Assembly: GCF_018780105.1 (NCBI RefSeq)
Contig: NZ_JADMKC010000005.1
Location: 266,482-330,481 of the forward strand
Direction: 5' to 3'
DNA: 64,000 nucleotides
Source: Thiobacillus sp.
GTDB lineage: Bacteria; Pseudomonadota; Gammaproteobacteria; Burkholderiales; Thiobacillaceae
Of the stretch, positions 45,254 through 54,395 are shown one piece after another. The stretch's first letter is position 1. The number at the start of each line of letters is the position of its first letter. The notes under the pieces were generated by a model that saw nothing but the letters and a program-made list of their open reading frames with translations, ran no database searches and was not told the origin of the DNA. Both the position numbers and the translations under genes were made by a program.

Positions 45254-47863
45254 ATGAACGGAAAAGCATTGCGTATCCTGAACGTGGAAGACTCGGAACT
45301 CGATGCCGAGTTGTGCTGGCGCGAACTCGATCGTGCAGGACTGAAATTTATCAAGGAACGGGTATGGTCGCGCGAGGCGTATGAGCAGGCTCTTCATGAC
45401 TTTGCGCCCGACCTGATTCTCTGCGACTTCAGTTTTCCCGGCGCTTTTGATGGGCTCACGGCACTTGCCATCCTGAAAGAGAAGTCGATGGACATTCCCT
45501 TCATCTTCGTGTCGGGAACCATCGGCGAGGACCGTGCGGTCGATGCCTTGAAAAAAGGCGCGACCGACTATGTCCTCAAGGAACACATGGATCGGCTGGT
45601 GCCCGTAGTCAAGCGGGCGTTGCAGGAGGCCATGAAGCGGGTGGTGCTGCAACATGCCCGGGCGGCATTGCGCGAAAGCGAGGAACGCTTTCGCCAGCTG
45701 GCGGAAAACATTCGCGACGTCTTCTTTCTGATTGATGTGAGCGATCAACGCGTGCTTTACGTCAGCCATGCCTACGAGGAAATCTGGAACGAAAGCTGCG
45801 CCAGCTTGTACGAAAACATCAATGCCTGGCGCGACGCCATTCATCCCGATGACAAGGAAAAAACCGCCCGATCCTACGAGGAAAGAGTCCTTACTGGTCT
45901 GGATTATGAGTATCGAATCGTGCGGCAGGACGGGACCTTGCGATGGATTAGCGACCGCGTGTTTCCGATATGGGACGAATCCGGACGCCTGCAACGCATC
46001 GCGGGTGTCGCTTCCGACATCACCCTGCGCAAACGGGCTGAAGAAAGGATCGAGCGTCTCAACCGTATCTACGCCGTGTTGAGCGGCATCAACACGCTGA
46101 TCGTGCGCGCCAAGAGTCGCGACGGATTATTGAATGAGGCATGTCGGATCGCAATCGATCCGGGACGTTTTCGCATCGCCTGGGTCGGCCTTGTCGATCG
46201 CGACGAAGACGTGGTGAAGCCCGTCGCATCGGCCGGAGATGTGCGCGACTTCTTCGATGCCATGCCACAGACAGCACTGCAGATAGGGCAGAGAGGGGAA
46301 CTGGTCGAACAGGCAGTGTTCAGCGGCAAGCCGGTCATTTCGAACGACGTCAAGCGGGATCCTCGCTTGCAGGCACAGCTCCGTAGCCTGGACGAACGCA
46401 GAATCGGCTCGCTGGCCTTCGTCCCCCTCCTGCTCGATGGCGAGACAGCGGGTGTGCTTGCGCTGTATGCGGCAGATGCAGGGGTTTTCGACGATGAGGA
46501 GATACGGCTGCTCACCGAACTGGCCGGCGACATTGCGTTTGCGCTCGACTATCTCGCCAAAGGCGAGAAACTCAATTACCTCGCCTTTTACGATGCCCTG
46601 ACCGGACTGCCCAATCGCGCACTGCTTGCCGATCGCCTGAGCCAGCAGCTGGTCAATGCCGAGCAGAATGGAACCAAGGTTGCGCTCGTGATAGGGGACG
46701 TGAAGCGGTTCCGCCTGATCAATGAGTCGTTCGGGCGTCAGAACGGCGATATGCTGCTGCGCGAGATTGCCGAGCGTGCCAGGCTTGGCTGGCCCAATCC
46801 GGATAGTCTGGCGCACATCAACGCAGACTGTTTTGCTGGCACGCTAGTCGAAATCAAGGACGAGGCCGTGGCAGTGCACGCGCTGGAGCGGGCATTGAAA
46901 GTCGTGACAGGCTCCCCATACACCATCGGTGAAAAGGAGCTGGCAATTTCGATGTCGGCTGGAATCGCAGTATTCCCTGCAGACGGCGACACCGCGGAAA
47001 CCCTGTTCAAAAATGCCGAGGCGGCGCTGAAAAAAGGGAAGCTGTCCGGGGAACGTTATACGTTCTATCAACCCTCGATGAACGAGCGGGTCGCCGAGAC
47101 CCTGTTGCTCGAAAACAAGATGCGCCGGGCGATCGACAACAACGAGTTCACCCTGTACTACCAGCCCAAGCTGAATCTGGCCACGGGCAATATCAGCGGG
47201 CTCGAGGCGTTGATTCGCTGGCAGGATCCGGACAACGGCATCATTTTGCCAGGCGAGTTTATTCCGCTACTCGAGGAGACCGGGATGATCCTCGAAGTCG
47301 GCGCGTGGGCCATACGCCGAGCGCTCACTGACCAGCGACAATGGCGCATGCGGGGACTGCAGGCGCCGCGCATCGCAGTCAATGTGTCGGCGATCCAGCT
47401 GCGGCAAACGAATTTTGTGGAAACGGTGCGCGAAGCGATCATGGACGCGAACTTGACGCCGCACGGGCTGGACCTGGAAATTACGGAAAGCCTGATCATG
47501 GAAGACGTCGAGGAAAGCATCAGGAAACTCGAGACGCTGCGCGACATGAACGTCAATATCGCCATCGATGATTTCGGCACCGGTTACTCGTCTCTCAGCT
47601 ATCTTGCGCGCTTGCCGGTCCAGTTGCTGAAAATCGACCGCTCTTTCATTATCGCGATGACCAGGGATGCCGAAAGCATGGCGTTTGTATCCACCATCAT
47701 TTCGCTTGCGCATTCGCTCAGGCTGAAGGTCATTGCAGAAGGCGTGGAAACCGAAGAACAGTCGCAATTTCTGAAACTGCTGAAGTGCGACGAGATGCAG
47801 GGCTATCTGTTCAGCGAGCCGCTGCCGTTCGAGCAGATCACCGCGCTGTTGGACAAACATTGA
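45254..47863 (+). CDS. REC-PAS-GAF-GGDEF(degenerate)-EAL signalling protein
   Basis: 869 residues. Receiver (about 1-125, DLILCDFSFPG), PAS (about 140-260), GAF (about 275-430), GGDEF-type fold (about 440-600) and EAL domain (about 610-865). The GGDEF signature is replaced by NADCF near residue 522, so diguanylate cyclase activity is unlikely. The EAL domain keeps E651-A-L, EITESLIMED and DDFGTGYSSL, so c-di-GMP phosphodiesterase activity is likely. GGAGG precedes ATG 45254. It ends the signalling operon. Confidence 0.92.
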   Translation: MNGKALRILNVEDSELDAELCWRELDRAGLKFIKERVWSREAYEQALHDFAPDLILCDFSFPGAFDGLTALAILKEKSMDIPFIFVSGTIGEDRAVDALKKGATDYVLKEHMDRLVPVVKRALQEAMKRVVLQHARAALRESEERFRQLAENIRDVFFLIDVSDQRVLYVSHAYEEIWNESCASLYENINAWRDAIHPDDKEKTARSYEERVLTGLDYEYRIVRQDGTLRWISDRVFPIWDESGRLQRIAGVASDITLRKRAEERIERLNRIYAVLSGINTLIVRAKSRDGLLNEACRIAIDPGRFRIAWVGLVDRDEDVVKPVASAGDVRDFFDAMPQTALQIGQRGELVEQAVFSGKPVISNDVKRDPRLQAQLRSLDERRIGSLAFVPLLLDGETAGVLALYAADAGVFDDEEIRLLTELAGDIAFALDYLAKGEKLNYLAFYDALTGLPNRALLADRLSQQLVNAEQNGTKVALVIGDVKRFRLINESFGRQNGDMLLREIAERARLGWPNPDSLAHINADCFAGTLVEIKDEAVAVHALERALKVVTGSPYTIGEKELAISMSAGIAVFPADGDTAETLFKNAEAALKKGKLSGERYTFYQPSMNERVAETLLLENKMRRAIDNNEFTLYYQPKLNLATGNISGLEALIRWQDPDNGIILPGEFIPLLEETGMILEVGAWAIRRALTDQRQWRMRGLQAPRIAVNVSAIQLRQTNFVETVREAIMDANLTPHGLDLEITESLIMEDVEESIRKLETLRDMNVNIAIDDFGTGYSSLSYLARLPVQLLKIDRSFIIAMTRDAESMAFVSTIISLAHSLRLKVIAEGVETEEQSQFLKLLKCDEMQGYLFSEPLPFEQITALLDKH

Positions 47864-47871
47864 TGCGATGC

Positions 47872-48204
47872 TTACTCCAGCATCTTCAACTGACTGTTGA
47901 GAATGCCCAATCTGCGGTCGATATCCTTGATGTAAGGGTGTTGGGGGAGGTGGCGGGTCAGTAGTTCGTTCCGCTCCGCTTCAAGTGCTTCGATGTGTGC
48001 CTGGATTTCTGCCTTGTTCCGGTAAGGCGGTTGAACCGCAAAACGCGCTTCCAGCCTTTCCACCTGTTGCTCGAGTTTGAGCAGGCGTTGCTCGACGGAC
48101 GACGTATCGTTCTCCAGCGGCGCATTCGACCCGCAGCCCGACAGCGCTAACGCGAGCACCACTGCCATGCAAGATCTGGGAAGGAGCGGGTATGACTGGG
48201 GCAT
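47872..48204 (-). CDS. Putative lipoprotein with coiled coil
   Basis: 110 residues. The signal peptide ends with the lipobox LSGC, predicting lipid attachment. Two heptad-rich stretches follow (VEQRLLKLEQQVERLEARF and AHIEALEAERNELLTRHL), so it is mostly coiled coil. No enzymatic domain. Convergent with the GGDEF/EAL gene, nine bases apart. Confidence 0.75.
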   Translation of the reverse strand: MPQSYPLLPRSCMAVVLALALSGCGSNAPLENDTSSVEQRLLKLEQQVERLEARFAVQPPYRNKAEIQAHIEALEAERNELLTRHLPQHPYIKDIDRRLGILNSQLKMLE

Positions 48205-48520
48205 GGCAAACCTCGGTTAACTATTGAGACGGCTCGAAGAAGTATGAAGCCGCAGCAGCTCACGAGGCTGACCGGTTCCGCCACGGTTCGTTGTGCCGTC
48301 TCAATAGAGCGTTGTTTTTAATGGATTATTGATCCGGCCTGCTGACAAACCATCGATTTCATGGCTTTCTGTATAGAGCCCTGAAAAGCAAAAGGCCACC
48401 CCGAAGGATGGCCTGATGGGTGCTTTGTTTGCGCCTGATTGGAGCCCCGTCTCTCGTTTAAACGAGACTATCTGATATTTATAAATTGGCTATGAAATGG
48501 TGCATAACGGCAAACCCCAC
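48205..48520. other. 316-base intergenic region with inverted repeat, palindrome and terminator
   Basis: No gene is supported. CTATTGAGACGGC (48221-48233) is perfectly repeated in inverse at 48295-48307. A perfect 16-bp palindrome, TCTCGTTTAAACGAGA, lies at 48452-48467. The terminator for the downstream minus gene is listed separately. Together these look like a repeat element plus regulatory sites. Confidence 0.5.
48384..48413 (-). terminator. Probable terminator of the DUF4258-like gene
   Basis: GGCCA (48394-48398) and TGGCC (48409-48413) form the base of a hairpin with one mismatch further up. On the minus strand the stem is followed by TTTTGCTTTTC. Confidence 0.5.
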
Positions 48521-48775
48521 TCACCCTCTCAGCCGTACCCGCCTCTCTACTGTCAGCACGTCGCCCCCCGCATCCACTACCGCATACAGCCGCGGCTGCG
48601 GACGGCCGGCCCAGGTGGGGCCGGGAATGGGGCTGTCCAGGTACACCACTTGCGCGCCATCGAACTGTTTTTCGACCTGGCCGTGGGTGAGCAGATGGTT
48701 GAGGGCGGCGATGGAAATCCCACGCTGCTTCATGCGGCTGAAGGCGAGGGGGCTGATCTTTCCGAGTTTCATCAT
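48521..48775 (-). CDS. DUF4258-like small protein
   Basis: 84 residues: KISPLAFSRMKQRGISIAAL, then a LLTHGQVEKQFDG segment and a C-terminal strand region ending ERRVRLRG. This fits the DUF4258 (MqsR/RelE-like fold) pattern of a short helix-turn followed by strands. DUF4258 proteins are often toxins next to a DUF2283 or HTH antitoxin; no partner is adjacent. A related decayed copy lies at 37316-37447. It diverges from lexA. Confidence 0.6.
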   Translation of the reverse strand: MMKLGKISPLAFSRMKQRGISIAALNHLLTHGQVEKQFDGAQVVYLDSPIPGPTWAGRPQPRLYAVVDAGGDVLTVERRVRLRG

Positions 48776-48840
48776 GCGGGTTCTCCTTTGGCCTGGCGCT
48801 GGCAGATCGCGCTTGGCGTTTTAGCCATTCGGTATTTATA

Positions 48841-48872
48841 CTGTATACGCATACAACTGTACATGCATACAG
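48841..48872 (+). promoter_or_regulatory. Tandem LexA (SOS) boxes upstream of lexA
   Basis: Box 2, CTGTACATGCATACAG (48857-48872), is a perfect CTGT-N8-ACAG site. Box 1, CTGTATACGCATACAA (48841-48856), lies directly adjacent with one mismatch. They end 17 bases before the lexA start, so LexA autoregulates its gene. Confidence 0.9.
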
Positions 48873-48889
48873 TATTTTAAGGAAGCCCC

Positions 48890-49492
48890 ATGAAAGAACT
48901 CACCGCACGCCAGGAAGAAATCCTGAACCTGATCAAGGAGTGGATCGAAACCACTGGCCTGCCGCCGACGCGCGTGGAGATCGCGCAGCACTTTGGCTTC
49001 AGCTCGCCGAACGCGGCCGAGGCGCATCTCAAGGTGTTGGCGAAAAAGGGCGTGCTGGATCTGGTGCCGGGCACGTCGCGCGGCATCCGCCTCAAGGGCG
49101 ACAGCGGGGTGCCGCTGGTGGGCCGGGTGGCGGCGGGCAGTCCGATTCTGGCGCAGGAAAACATCGAGCGGCATTACCAGTTCGACCCCGCCATGTTTTC
49201 GCCGCGCGCGGACTATCTGCTCAAGGTGCACGGCATGAGCATGAAGGACGCCGGCATTCTCGACGGCGACCTACTCGCGGTGCACAAGCACGCCGAGGCC
49301 AAGGCGGGACAGATAGTGGTGGCGCGCATCGGCGACGAGGTGACGGTCAAGCGCTTTCAGCAGCGCGGCCACACCGTGCGGCTGCTGCCGGAGAACCCCG
49401 ACTTCGAGCCGATCGTGGTCGACCTTACGCGTCAGGAGCTGGTGATCGAGGGCATTGCTGTCGGCGTGATCCGCAGCGGCCGGACCTTATGA
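48890..49492 (+). CDS. lexA: SOS repressor LexA
   Basis: 200 residues. N-terminal winged helix ([40 protein letters not shown]), the Ala-Gly self-cleavage site in RVAAGSP, catalytic Ser in [10 protein letters not shown] and catalytic Lys in EVTVKRF. AAGGAAG precedes the ATG. It represses DNA-damage genes, including recA at the other end of this window. Two SOS boxes lie just upstream. Confidence 0.96.
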   Translation: MKELTARQEEILNLIKEWIETTGLPPTRVEIAQHFGFSSPNAAEAHLKVLAKKGVLDLVPGTSRGIRLKGDSGVPLVGRVAAGSPILAQENIERHYQFDPAMFSPRADYLLKVHGMSMKDAGILDGDLLAVHKHAEAKAGQIVVARIGDEVTVKRFQQRGHTVRLLPENPDFEPIVVDLTRQELVIEGIAVGVIRSGRTL

Positions 49493-49634
49493 TCACTCCG
49501 TGTATGCCTTCGTGGCGGGGGCTCTTGCTTCAATAAAAACGACGCCGAGCGCGAAGGAAGTAGCCCATGCTTTTCCGCTGCTTTCGGTTGCCATCTATAA
49601 AAGGATGGCATGCATGGTCTGTGGAGGACATCCG

Positions 49635-50339
49635 ATGCGAACGACGCCCAGCGTGATGATCACCGGCGCCAACCGCGGCCTCGGGCTGGAGTGGGCGCGG
49701 CAGTATGCCGAGGCCGGCTGGCGGGTGTTCGCCAGCTGCCGCCGCCCTGAGGTGGCTGGCGACCTCAGGGCCCTGGCCGATAGTTATCCGCGCGTCAGCG
49801 TGCATCGGCTAGACGTGACAGACAGCGAGCAACTGCGCACCCTGCAACTCGACCTGGAAGAAGCCCGATTCGACGTGCTGCTCAACAACGCGGGCGTGTA
49901 TCTGGACAAGTTCACAGGCGACGTCGCGGGCATCGATTCCGAAGTCTGGCTGCGCACTTTCGCCGTTAACACGCTGGGGCCAATGCGGGTGAGCGAGACC
50001 TTCATCGGACAGGTGGCCCGCAGCGATAAAAAACGGGTGGTGGCGATCAGCAGTCATATGGGCTCCATTGCCGAGATCGCTACGCCCGGCAACTACGCCT
50101 ACCGCTCCAGCAAGGCGGCGCTGAATGCCGCCATGAAGGGGCTTTCGCTGGCACTCGCGCAACGCGGCATTGGCGTCCTGCTGCTGCATCCGGGATGGGT
50201 AAAGACCCGCATGGGCGGCCCGGATGCGCCGTTCACCCCCGAGCAGAGCGTGCACGGCATGCGCGCCCTGGTGGAAGATTTCAAGCCGGAGATGAACGGA
50301 CGATTTTTCCGCCATGACGGCAGCGAGATTCCATGGTAA
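49635..50339 (+). CDS. Short-chain dehydrogenase/reductase
   Basis: 234 residues. NAD(P)-binding motif TGANRGLGLEWARQ at about residue 9, NNAG motif in VLLNNAGVYLDKF, catalytic Ser in AISSHMGSI and the Tyr-x-x-x-Lys in YAYRSSKAA. These place it in the classical SDR family, close to C-factor-like members. ATG 49635 has GGAGG at nine bases; upstream in-frame ATGs have no site. Substrate unknown. Confidence 0.9.
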   Translation: MRTTPSVMITGANRGLGLEWARQYAEAGWRVFASCRRPEVAGDLRALADSYPRVSVHRLDVTDSEQLRTLQLDLEEARFDVLLNNAGVYLDKFTGDVAGIDSEVWLRTFAVNTLGPMRVSETFIGQVARSDKKRVVAISSHMGSIAEIATPGNYAYRSSKAALNAAMKGLSLALAQRGIGVLLLHPGWVKTRMGGPDAPFTPEQSVHGMRALVEDFKPEMNGRFFRHDGSEIPW

Positions 50340-50503
50340 TCATAACCAGATCATGCGCGGAAGCTGTTCGGTTTGCGGCGGCATCGTGCGGTGGTTGCCA
50401 AGAACTATTTGACGGAAGTGGCTATAAACAGATGGAATACAGTCGCTGGTCTGCACCGGGGTGCGGGGCTTGAGTCCTTCAGGGTGGAACACAGGAGATC
50501 GAC

Positions 50504-51673
50504 ATGAGTGATCAGCGTATACGCAGGGCGCAAACGTGCGCAACGGGGGCTCGCCAGGCGGTGCATGAGTTTCATGCGGCGGTGTCACAGCCTGATATGG
50601 CACTGGTGGTCTTCTTCTGTTCCAGCGAATACGACCTGGGCGTGCTGACTGAGGAAATGAGTCGTTTGTTTGCCGGGGTTCATGTGGTGGGCTGTACCAC
50701 GGCGGGAGAAATCGGGCCGGCCGGTTATCGCCAGCACAGCCTGTCGGGGGCGAGCTTTCCCGCAGGCAGTTGCGTGGTTGTCAGCGGATTGCTGGATCGT
50801 CTGAGGCAGTTCGATATCGGCAGGGGACATGACTTTACCCAGAACCTGTTGCAGCAGCTTGAAAGCAGGGCTCCAGACGCAAGCCCGGACAACAGCTTCG
50901 CTTTGATGCTGATTGACGGTTTATCGGTTCGCGAAGAACTCGTGGCGCATGCATTGCAATATGCGCTGGGCAAGATCACGCTGATTGGCGGTTCGGCGGG
51001 CGACGATCTGAAATTCACTCAAACCAGCGTTTATAGCGACGGGCGCTTCCACTCCGATAGCGCCGTGCTGATTCTGGTGCGGACCACCTTGCCCTTCAGC
51101 GTATTCAAAACCCAGCATTTCGTTTCCACCGACGAACGGCTGGTGGTCACGGAAGCCGACGCCAGCGGGCGCATCGTCAAGGAGATTAACGGGCTGCCCG
51201 CCGCTGCGGAGTATGCGCGGCTGGTGGGCGTGGCCGTGCATGATCTCAACCCCATGTGTTTTGCCGCATCGCCCGTCGTGGTGATGATAGACGGCACGGA
51301 CTATGTGCGTTCCATCCAGAAAGCGAATGCCGACGGCAGCCTGACTTTCTTTTGCGCCATCGAAGAGGGACTGGTGTTCAGGGTGGCGCATGGCGTGGAT
51401 CTGCTGGATAACCTGGAACAGACTTTCGGAAAAATCCGCGCGGAAATCGGACCGCCGCAACTCGTCCTCGGCTGCGACTGCATCCTGCGCAATCTGGAAA
51501 TATCCCAGAGCAATTTAAAAGATTGCGTCGGGGAGCTTTTCCGGCGCAACAACACCATCGGTTTCAGCTGCTATGGCGAGCAGTTCAAGGGCATGCACGT
51601 CAACCAGACGCTCACCGGGATCGCCATCGGCGCCGCTCCCGAAGCTGTTCCGGGGCAGCCGCGCGGTGAGTGA
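50504..51673 (+). CDS. FIST-domain sensor (NosP-like)
   Basis: 389 residues with an N-terminal FIST domain (VVFFCSSEYDLGVL, VVGCTTAGEIGPAGY, GASF) and a C-terminal FIST_C domain (EINGLPAAAEYARLVG, LVLGCDCILRN, NTIGFSCYGEQFKG). FIST proteins of this length include NosP, a haem-based NO sensor that regulates kinases or cyclases encoded next to it. It overlaps a diguanylate cyclase gene by eight bases. Haem binding cannot be told from sequence alone. Confidence 0.85.
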   Translation: MSDQRIRRAQTCATGARQAVHEFHAAVSQPDMALVVFFCSSEYDLGVLTEEMSRLFAGVHVVGCTTAGEIGPAGYRQHSLSGASFPAGSCVVVSGLLDRLRQFDIGRGHDFTQNLLQQLESRAPDASPDNSFALMLIDGLSVREELVAHALQYALGKITLIGGSAGDDLKFTQTSVYSDGRFHSDSAVLILVRTTLPFSVFKTQHFVSTDERLVVTEADASGRIVKEINGLPAAAEYARLVGVAVHDLNPMCFAASPVVVMIDGTDYVRSIQKANADGSLTFFCAIEEGLVFRVAHGVDLLDNLEQTFGKIRAEIGPPQLVLGCDCILRNLEISQSNLKDCVGELFRRNNTIGFSCYGEQFKGMHVNQTLTGIAIGAAPEAVPGQPRGE

Positions 51674-52445
51674 TCAAGTCGAAACCTTGCAGGCCGAGAT
51701 CGTGCGCCTGAACAAGATCATTCAGTCGCTGATGAATCGCGCAGAACGCAACGCGAGCATTCAAGGGTCGGACTTCAACCTGTTCCAGACCGCGATTACG
51801 CTGGAAGACCAAGTGCGCCGCCGCACCGACGAACTGGAAGCGGCCATGCGGATGAACGAGAAAATCACCCGTGACTTGCGGGAAAGCGAAAACCAGATCC
51901 GCAACCTGGCCTTCTATGATGCCCTGACGCAACTGCCCAATCGCCGCCTGTTGAATGACCGTTTGGGGCAAGCGATGGCTGCCAGCAGACGCAGTGGCTG
52001 TTACGGCGCGGTGATGTTCCTCGATCTGGATAACTTCAAGCCGCTCAACGATACGTACGGCCATGACATGGGCGATTTGCTGTTGACCGAAGTCGCGCAT
52101 CGCTTCACCCACTGCGTGCGTGAAATGGACACCATCGCGCGTTTCGGCGGCGATGAGTTCGTGGTGATACTCAGCAAGCTGGATGCTGACAGAGAACGAT
52201 CCATTGTGCAGGCCGGCATCGCGGCCGAAAAAATTCGCGCCAAGCTGGCCGAACCCTATTTATTGACGCGCAAACAAGAGGACGGCACGGAAACCACAGT
52301 GGAACATCGCTGCACCTCGAGCATCGGCGTGGTGCTGTTCATCGATCACGAAGCAACTCAGGATGACATCCTGAAATGGGCCGACAAGGCGATGTACCAA
52401 GCCAAGGAAAGTGGACGCAATCGGGTCAGCTTCTTTGAGCCTTGA
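51666..52445 (+). CDS. Diguanylate cyclase (GGDEF)
   Basis: 259 residues from GTG 51666, which overlaps the FIST stop. Residues about 1-90 form a coiled-coil/helical region; the GGDEF domain follows, with LTQLPNRRLLNDRL, the active GGDEF motif in ARFGGDEFVVIL, and the inhibitory I-site RxxD (REMD) five residues before it. It synthesises c-di-GMP. Its only apparent sensor is the coupled FIST protein. Confidence 0.93.
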   Translation: MSDQVETLQAEIVRLNKIIQSLMNRAERNASIQGSDFNLFQTAITLEDQVRRRTDELEAAMRMNEKITRDLRESENQIRNLAFYDALTQLPNRRLLNDRLGQAMAASRRSGCYGAVMFLDLDNFKPLNDTYGHDMGDLLLTEVAHRFTHCVREMDTIARFGGDEFVVILSKLDADRERSIVQAGIAAEKIRAKLAEPYLLTRKQEDGTETTVEHRCTSSIGVVLFIDHEATQDDILKWADKAMYQAKESGRNRVSFFEP

Positions 52446-52503
52446 CCATCATGTGGATTTCCGCTGACCCCGTTTTTTCTACAACCGACTCCAGACTTCC
52501 CAG

Positions 52504-53799
52504 ATGAATGACTTGTTTCAACCCGGCGTGCGCCGCCGCGAGGTATGGGCGTGGGCAATGTACGACTTCGCCAATTCTGGCTACACCACGGTGGTCATCA
52601 CCGCCGTGTTCAGCGCCTATTTCGTGGCGGCCGTGGCCGGCAATGCGCCATGGGCGACGTTTGCCTGGACGCTGGCGCTCTCTGTTTCCTATGCGCTGGT
52701 GATGCTGACCGCGCCGCTGATTGGCGCCTATGCCGACGCGCACGCCAGCAAGAAGAAGCTGCTATGGCTGACTACCCTGGGCTGCGCAGGCTTTACTGCG
52801 CTGCTGGTGTTTGCCGCGCCCGGCGCGCTGATTCTGGCCATCGTCGCGCTGGTGCTGTCCAACTATTTCTTCGGTACCGGCGAAAATCTGATCGCCGCGT
52901 TTTTGCCTGAACTCGCGCGTCCGCGCGCACTCGGCCGGGTGTCGGGCTGGGGCTGGTCGTTGGGCTATGTCGGCGGGCTGGTGTCGCTGGGGGCGAGCCT
53001 GGCCTATATCAGCTGGGCGCAGGCCCAGGGGCAGGGCGCAAGCGACTTTGTTCCGGTGACCATGCTGATCACCGCTGCGATTTTCATGCTGGCCAGTCTG
53101 CCCACGCTGACGATGCTGCGCGAACGCGCCACGCCGCAGCCGGCGCAAATTGCGCGCAACGCCTGGGCGCAGGTGCGGCACACGCTGGGCCATCTGCGAC
53201 AGCTGCCCGATCTCAAACGTTTTCTGGTGTGCACCGTGCTGTATCAGGCGGGCATCCAGGCGGTGATCACATTGGCGGCGATCTACGCTAGCCAGGTGTT
53301 CCATTTCACCACCCAGCAAACCATCCTGCTGGTGTTGCTGGTCAATATCACGGCGGCGCTCGGCGCTTTCGTGTTCGGCCACGTGCAGGACCGGATCGGC
53401 CATGTGCGGGCGATCGCGTTGACGCTGGCGGGCTGGATCGTGATGGTGTTGCTGGCCTGGATGGCGCCGGACGAGCGCATGTTCTGGGTGGCGGCCAATC
53501 TGGCCGGGTTGTGCATGGGCGCTTCGCAGTCGGCCGGACGGGCGATGGTGGGCCTGCTGGCGCCGCCGGCGCAGCAGGCCGAGTTTTTCGGTTTGTGGGG
53601 GTTGGCGGTCAAGCTCGCGTCGATACTCGGCCCGCTGACTTACGGTGCGGCCAGCTGGATCACCGCAGGCGACCATCGTCAGGCGCTGCTGATCACCGGC
53701 AGCTATTTCGTCGCCGGCCTGTGGGCGCTGCGGGGTGTGCAGGCGGCACGCGGCCATCGCGCGGCGCGGCGCTTTGCGCAGGTCGGGCAGGGCGCATGA
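52504..53799 (+). CDS. UMF1-family MFS transporter
   Basis: 431 residues, about 12 membrane helices. The start EVWAWAMYDFANSGYTTVV and FGTGENLIAAFLPELA are signatures of the UMF1/Atg22-related branch of the major facilitator superfamily. Substrate unknown. Its stop overlaps the GNAT start (ATGA), so the two genes are coupled. Confidence 0.88.
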   Translation: MNDLFQPGVRRREVWAWAMYDFANSGYTTVVITAVFSAYFVAAVAGNAPWATFAWTLALSVSYALVMLTAPLIGAYADAHASKKKLLWLTTLGCAGFTALLVFAAPGALILAIVALVLSNYFFGTGENLIAAFLPELARPRALGRVSGWGWSLGYVGGLVSLGASLAYISWAQAQGQGASDFVPVTMLITAAIFMLASLPTLTMLRERATPQPAQIARNAWAQVRHTLGHLRQLPDLKRFLVCTVLYQAGIQAVITLAAIYASQVFHFTTQQTILLVLLVNITAALGAFVFGHVQDRIGHVRAIALTLAGWIVMVLLAWMAPDERMFWVAANLAGLCMGASQSAGRAMVGLLAPPAQQAEFFGLWGLAVKLASILGPLTYGAASWITAGDHRQALLITGSYFVAGLWALRGVQAARGHRAARRFAQVGQGA

Positions 53800-54248
53800 G
53801 TCGCTTCGTCATCCACGAAACCGACTGGGCGCGCGATGCCGTGCGTCTGGGTGCGGTGCGGCGCAAGGTTTTCATCGACGAGCAGGGGGTGCCCGAGGCG
53901 CTGGAATGGGATGCCGACGATGCCGGCTCGCTGCATCTGCTGGTCACCCTGGCGGACGGCACGGCGATCGGCTGCGCGCGCCTGCTGCCCGACGGCCATA
54001 TTGGCCGCATGGCGGTGCTGCCGGAATGGCGCGGACACGGGGTTGGGCAAGCCTTGCTGGCAGCGGCAGTCCATCTGGCACAGTCGCAGGGCCACGCTTG
54101 CGTCCTGCTCAGCGCGCAAACCCATGCGGCTGGTTTCTATGTTGCAGCCGGATTCATGGCAGTGGGCAACCCTTATGAAGAGGCGGGTATTCCGCATGTC
54201 GCCATGCAGAAGTACTTAAACCCGGATAATCCATCAGGCGGCGCTTAG
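53796..54248 (+). CDS. GNAT-family N-acetyltransferase
   Basis: 150 residues with the acetyl-CoA-binding motif WRGHGVGQALL and the N-terminal RRKVFIDEQGVPEALEWD typical of the YjcF/ElaA-like group. The last nine residues (NPDNPSGGA) and the stop codon are encoded by the MITE-like element starting at 54219, so the original C-terminus was replaced or extended. ATG 53796 overlaps the upstream stop. Confidence 0.88.
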   Translation: MSRFVIHETDWARDAVRLGAVRRKVFIDEQGVPEALEWDADDAGSLHLLVTLADGTAIGCARLLPDGHIGRMAVLPEWRGHGVGQALLAAAVHLAQSQGHACVLLSAQTHAAGFYVAAGFMAVGNPYEEAGIPHVAMQKYLNPDNPSGGA

Positions 54249-54395
54249 CGCCTACGCGCGCGCTGGCGGCCGCTTTGCGGTCATTTTTGCCGCTTGCTCG
54301 GCGCCCATGGAACAACCATGGGCTTCTCCCAAGCAACAAAACTGCCTCGCAAACCGTCTCGCCATCATCGCGCGTCCTGATGGATTATCCGGGTT
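54219..54395. mobile_element. 177-bp MITE-like element
   Basis: Perfect 20-bp inverted repeats: AACCCGGATAATCCATCAGG (54219-54238) and its complement at 54376-54395; similarity extends nine bases further inward with two mismatches. The interior contains the hairpin GCCCATGG (54303-54310) / CCATGGGC (54316-54323) and no gene. The left arm encodes the end of the GNAT gene. Confidence 0.8.

Noticed and set aside
54303-54323. GCCCATGG/CCATGGGC hairpin as terminator of the GNAT gene
   Set aside because: It lies inside the MITE-like element and lacks a clean T run.
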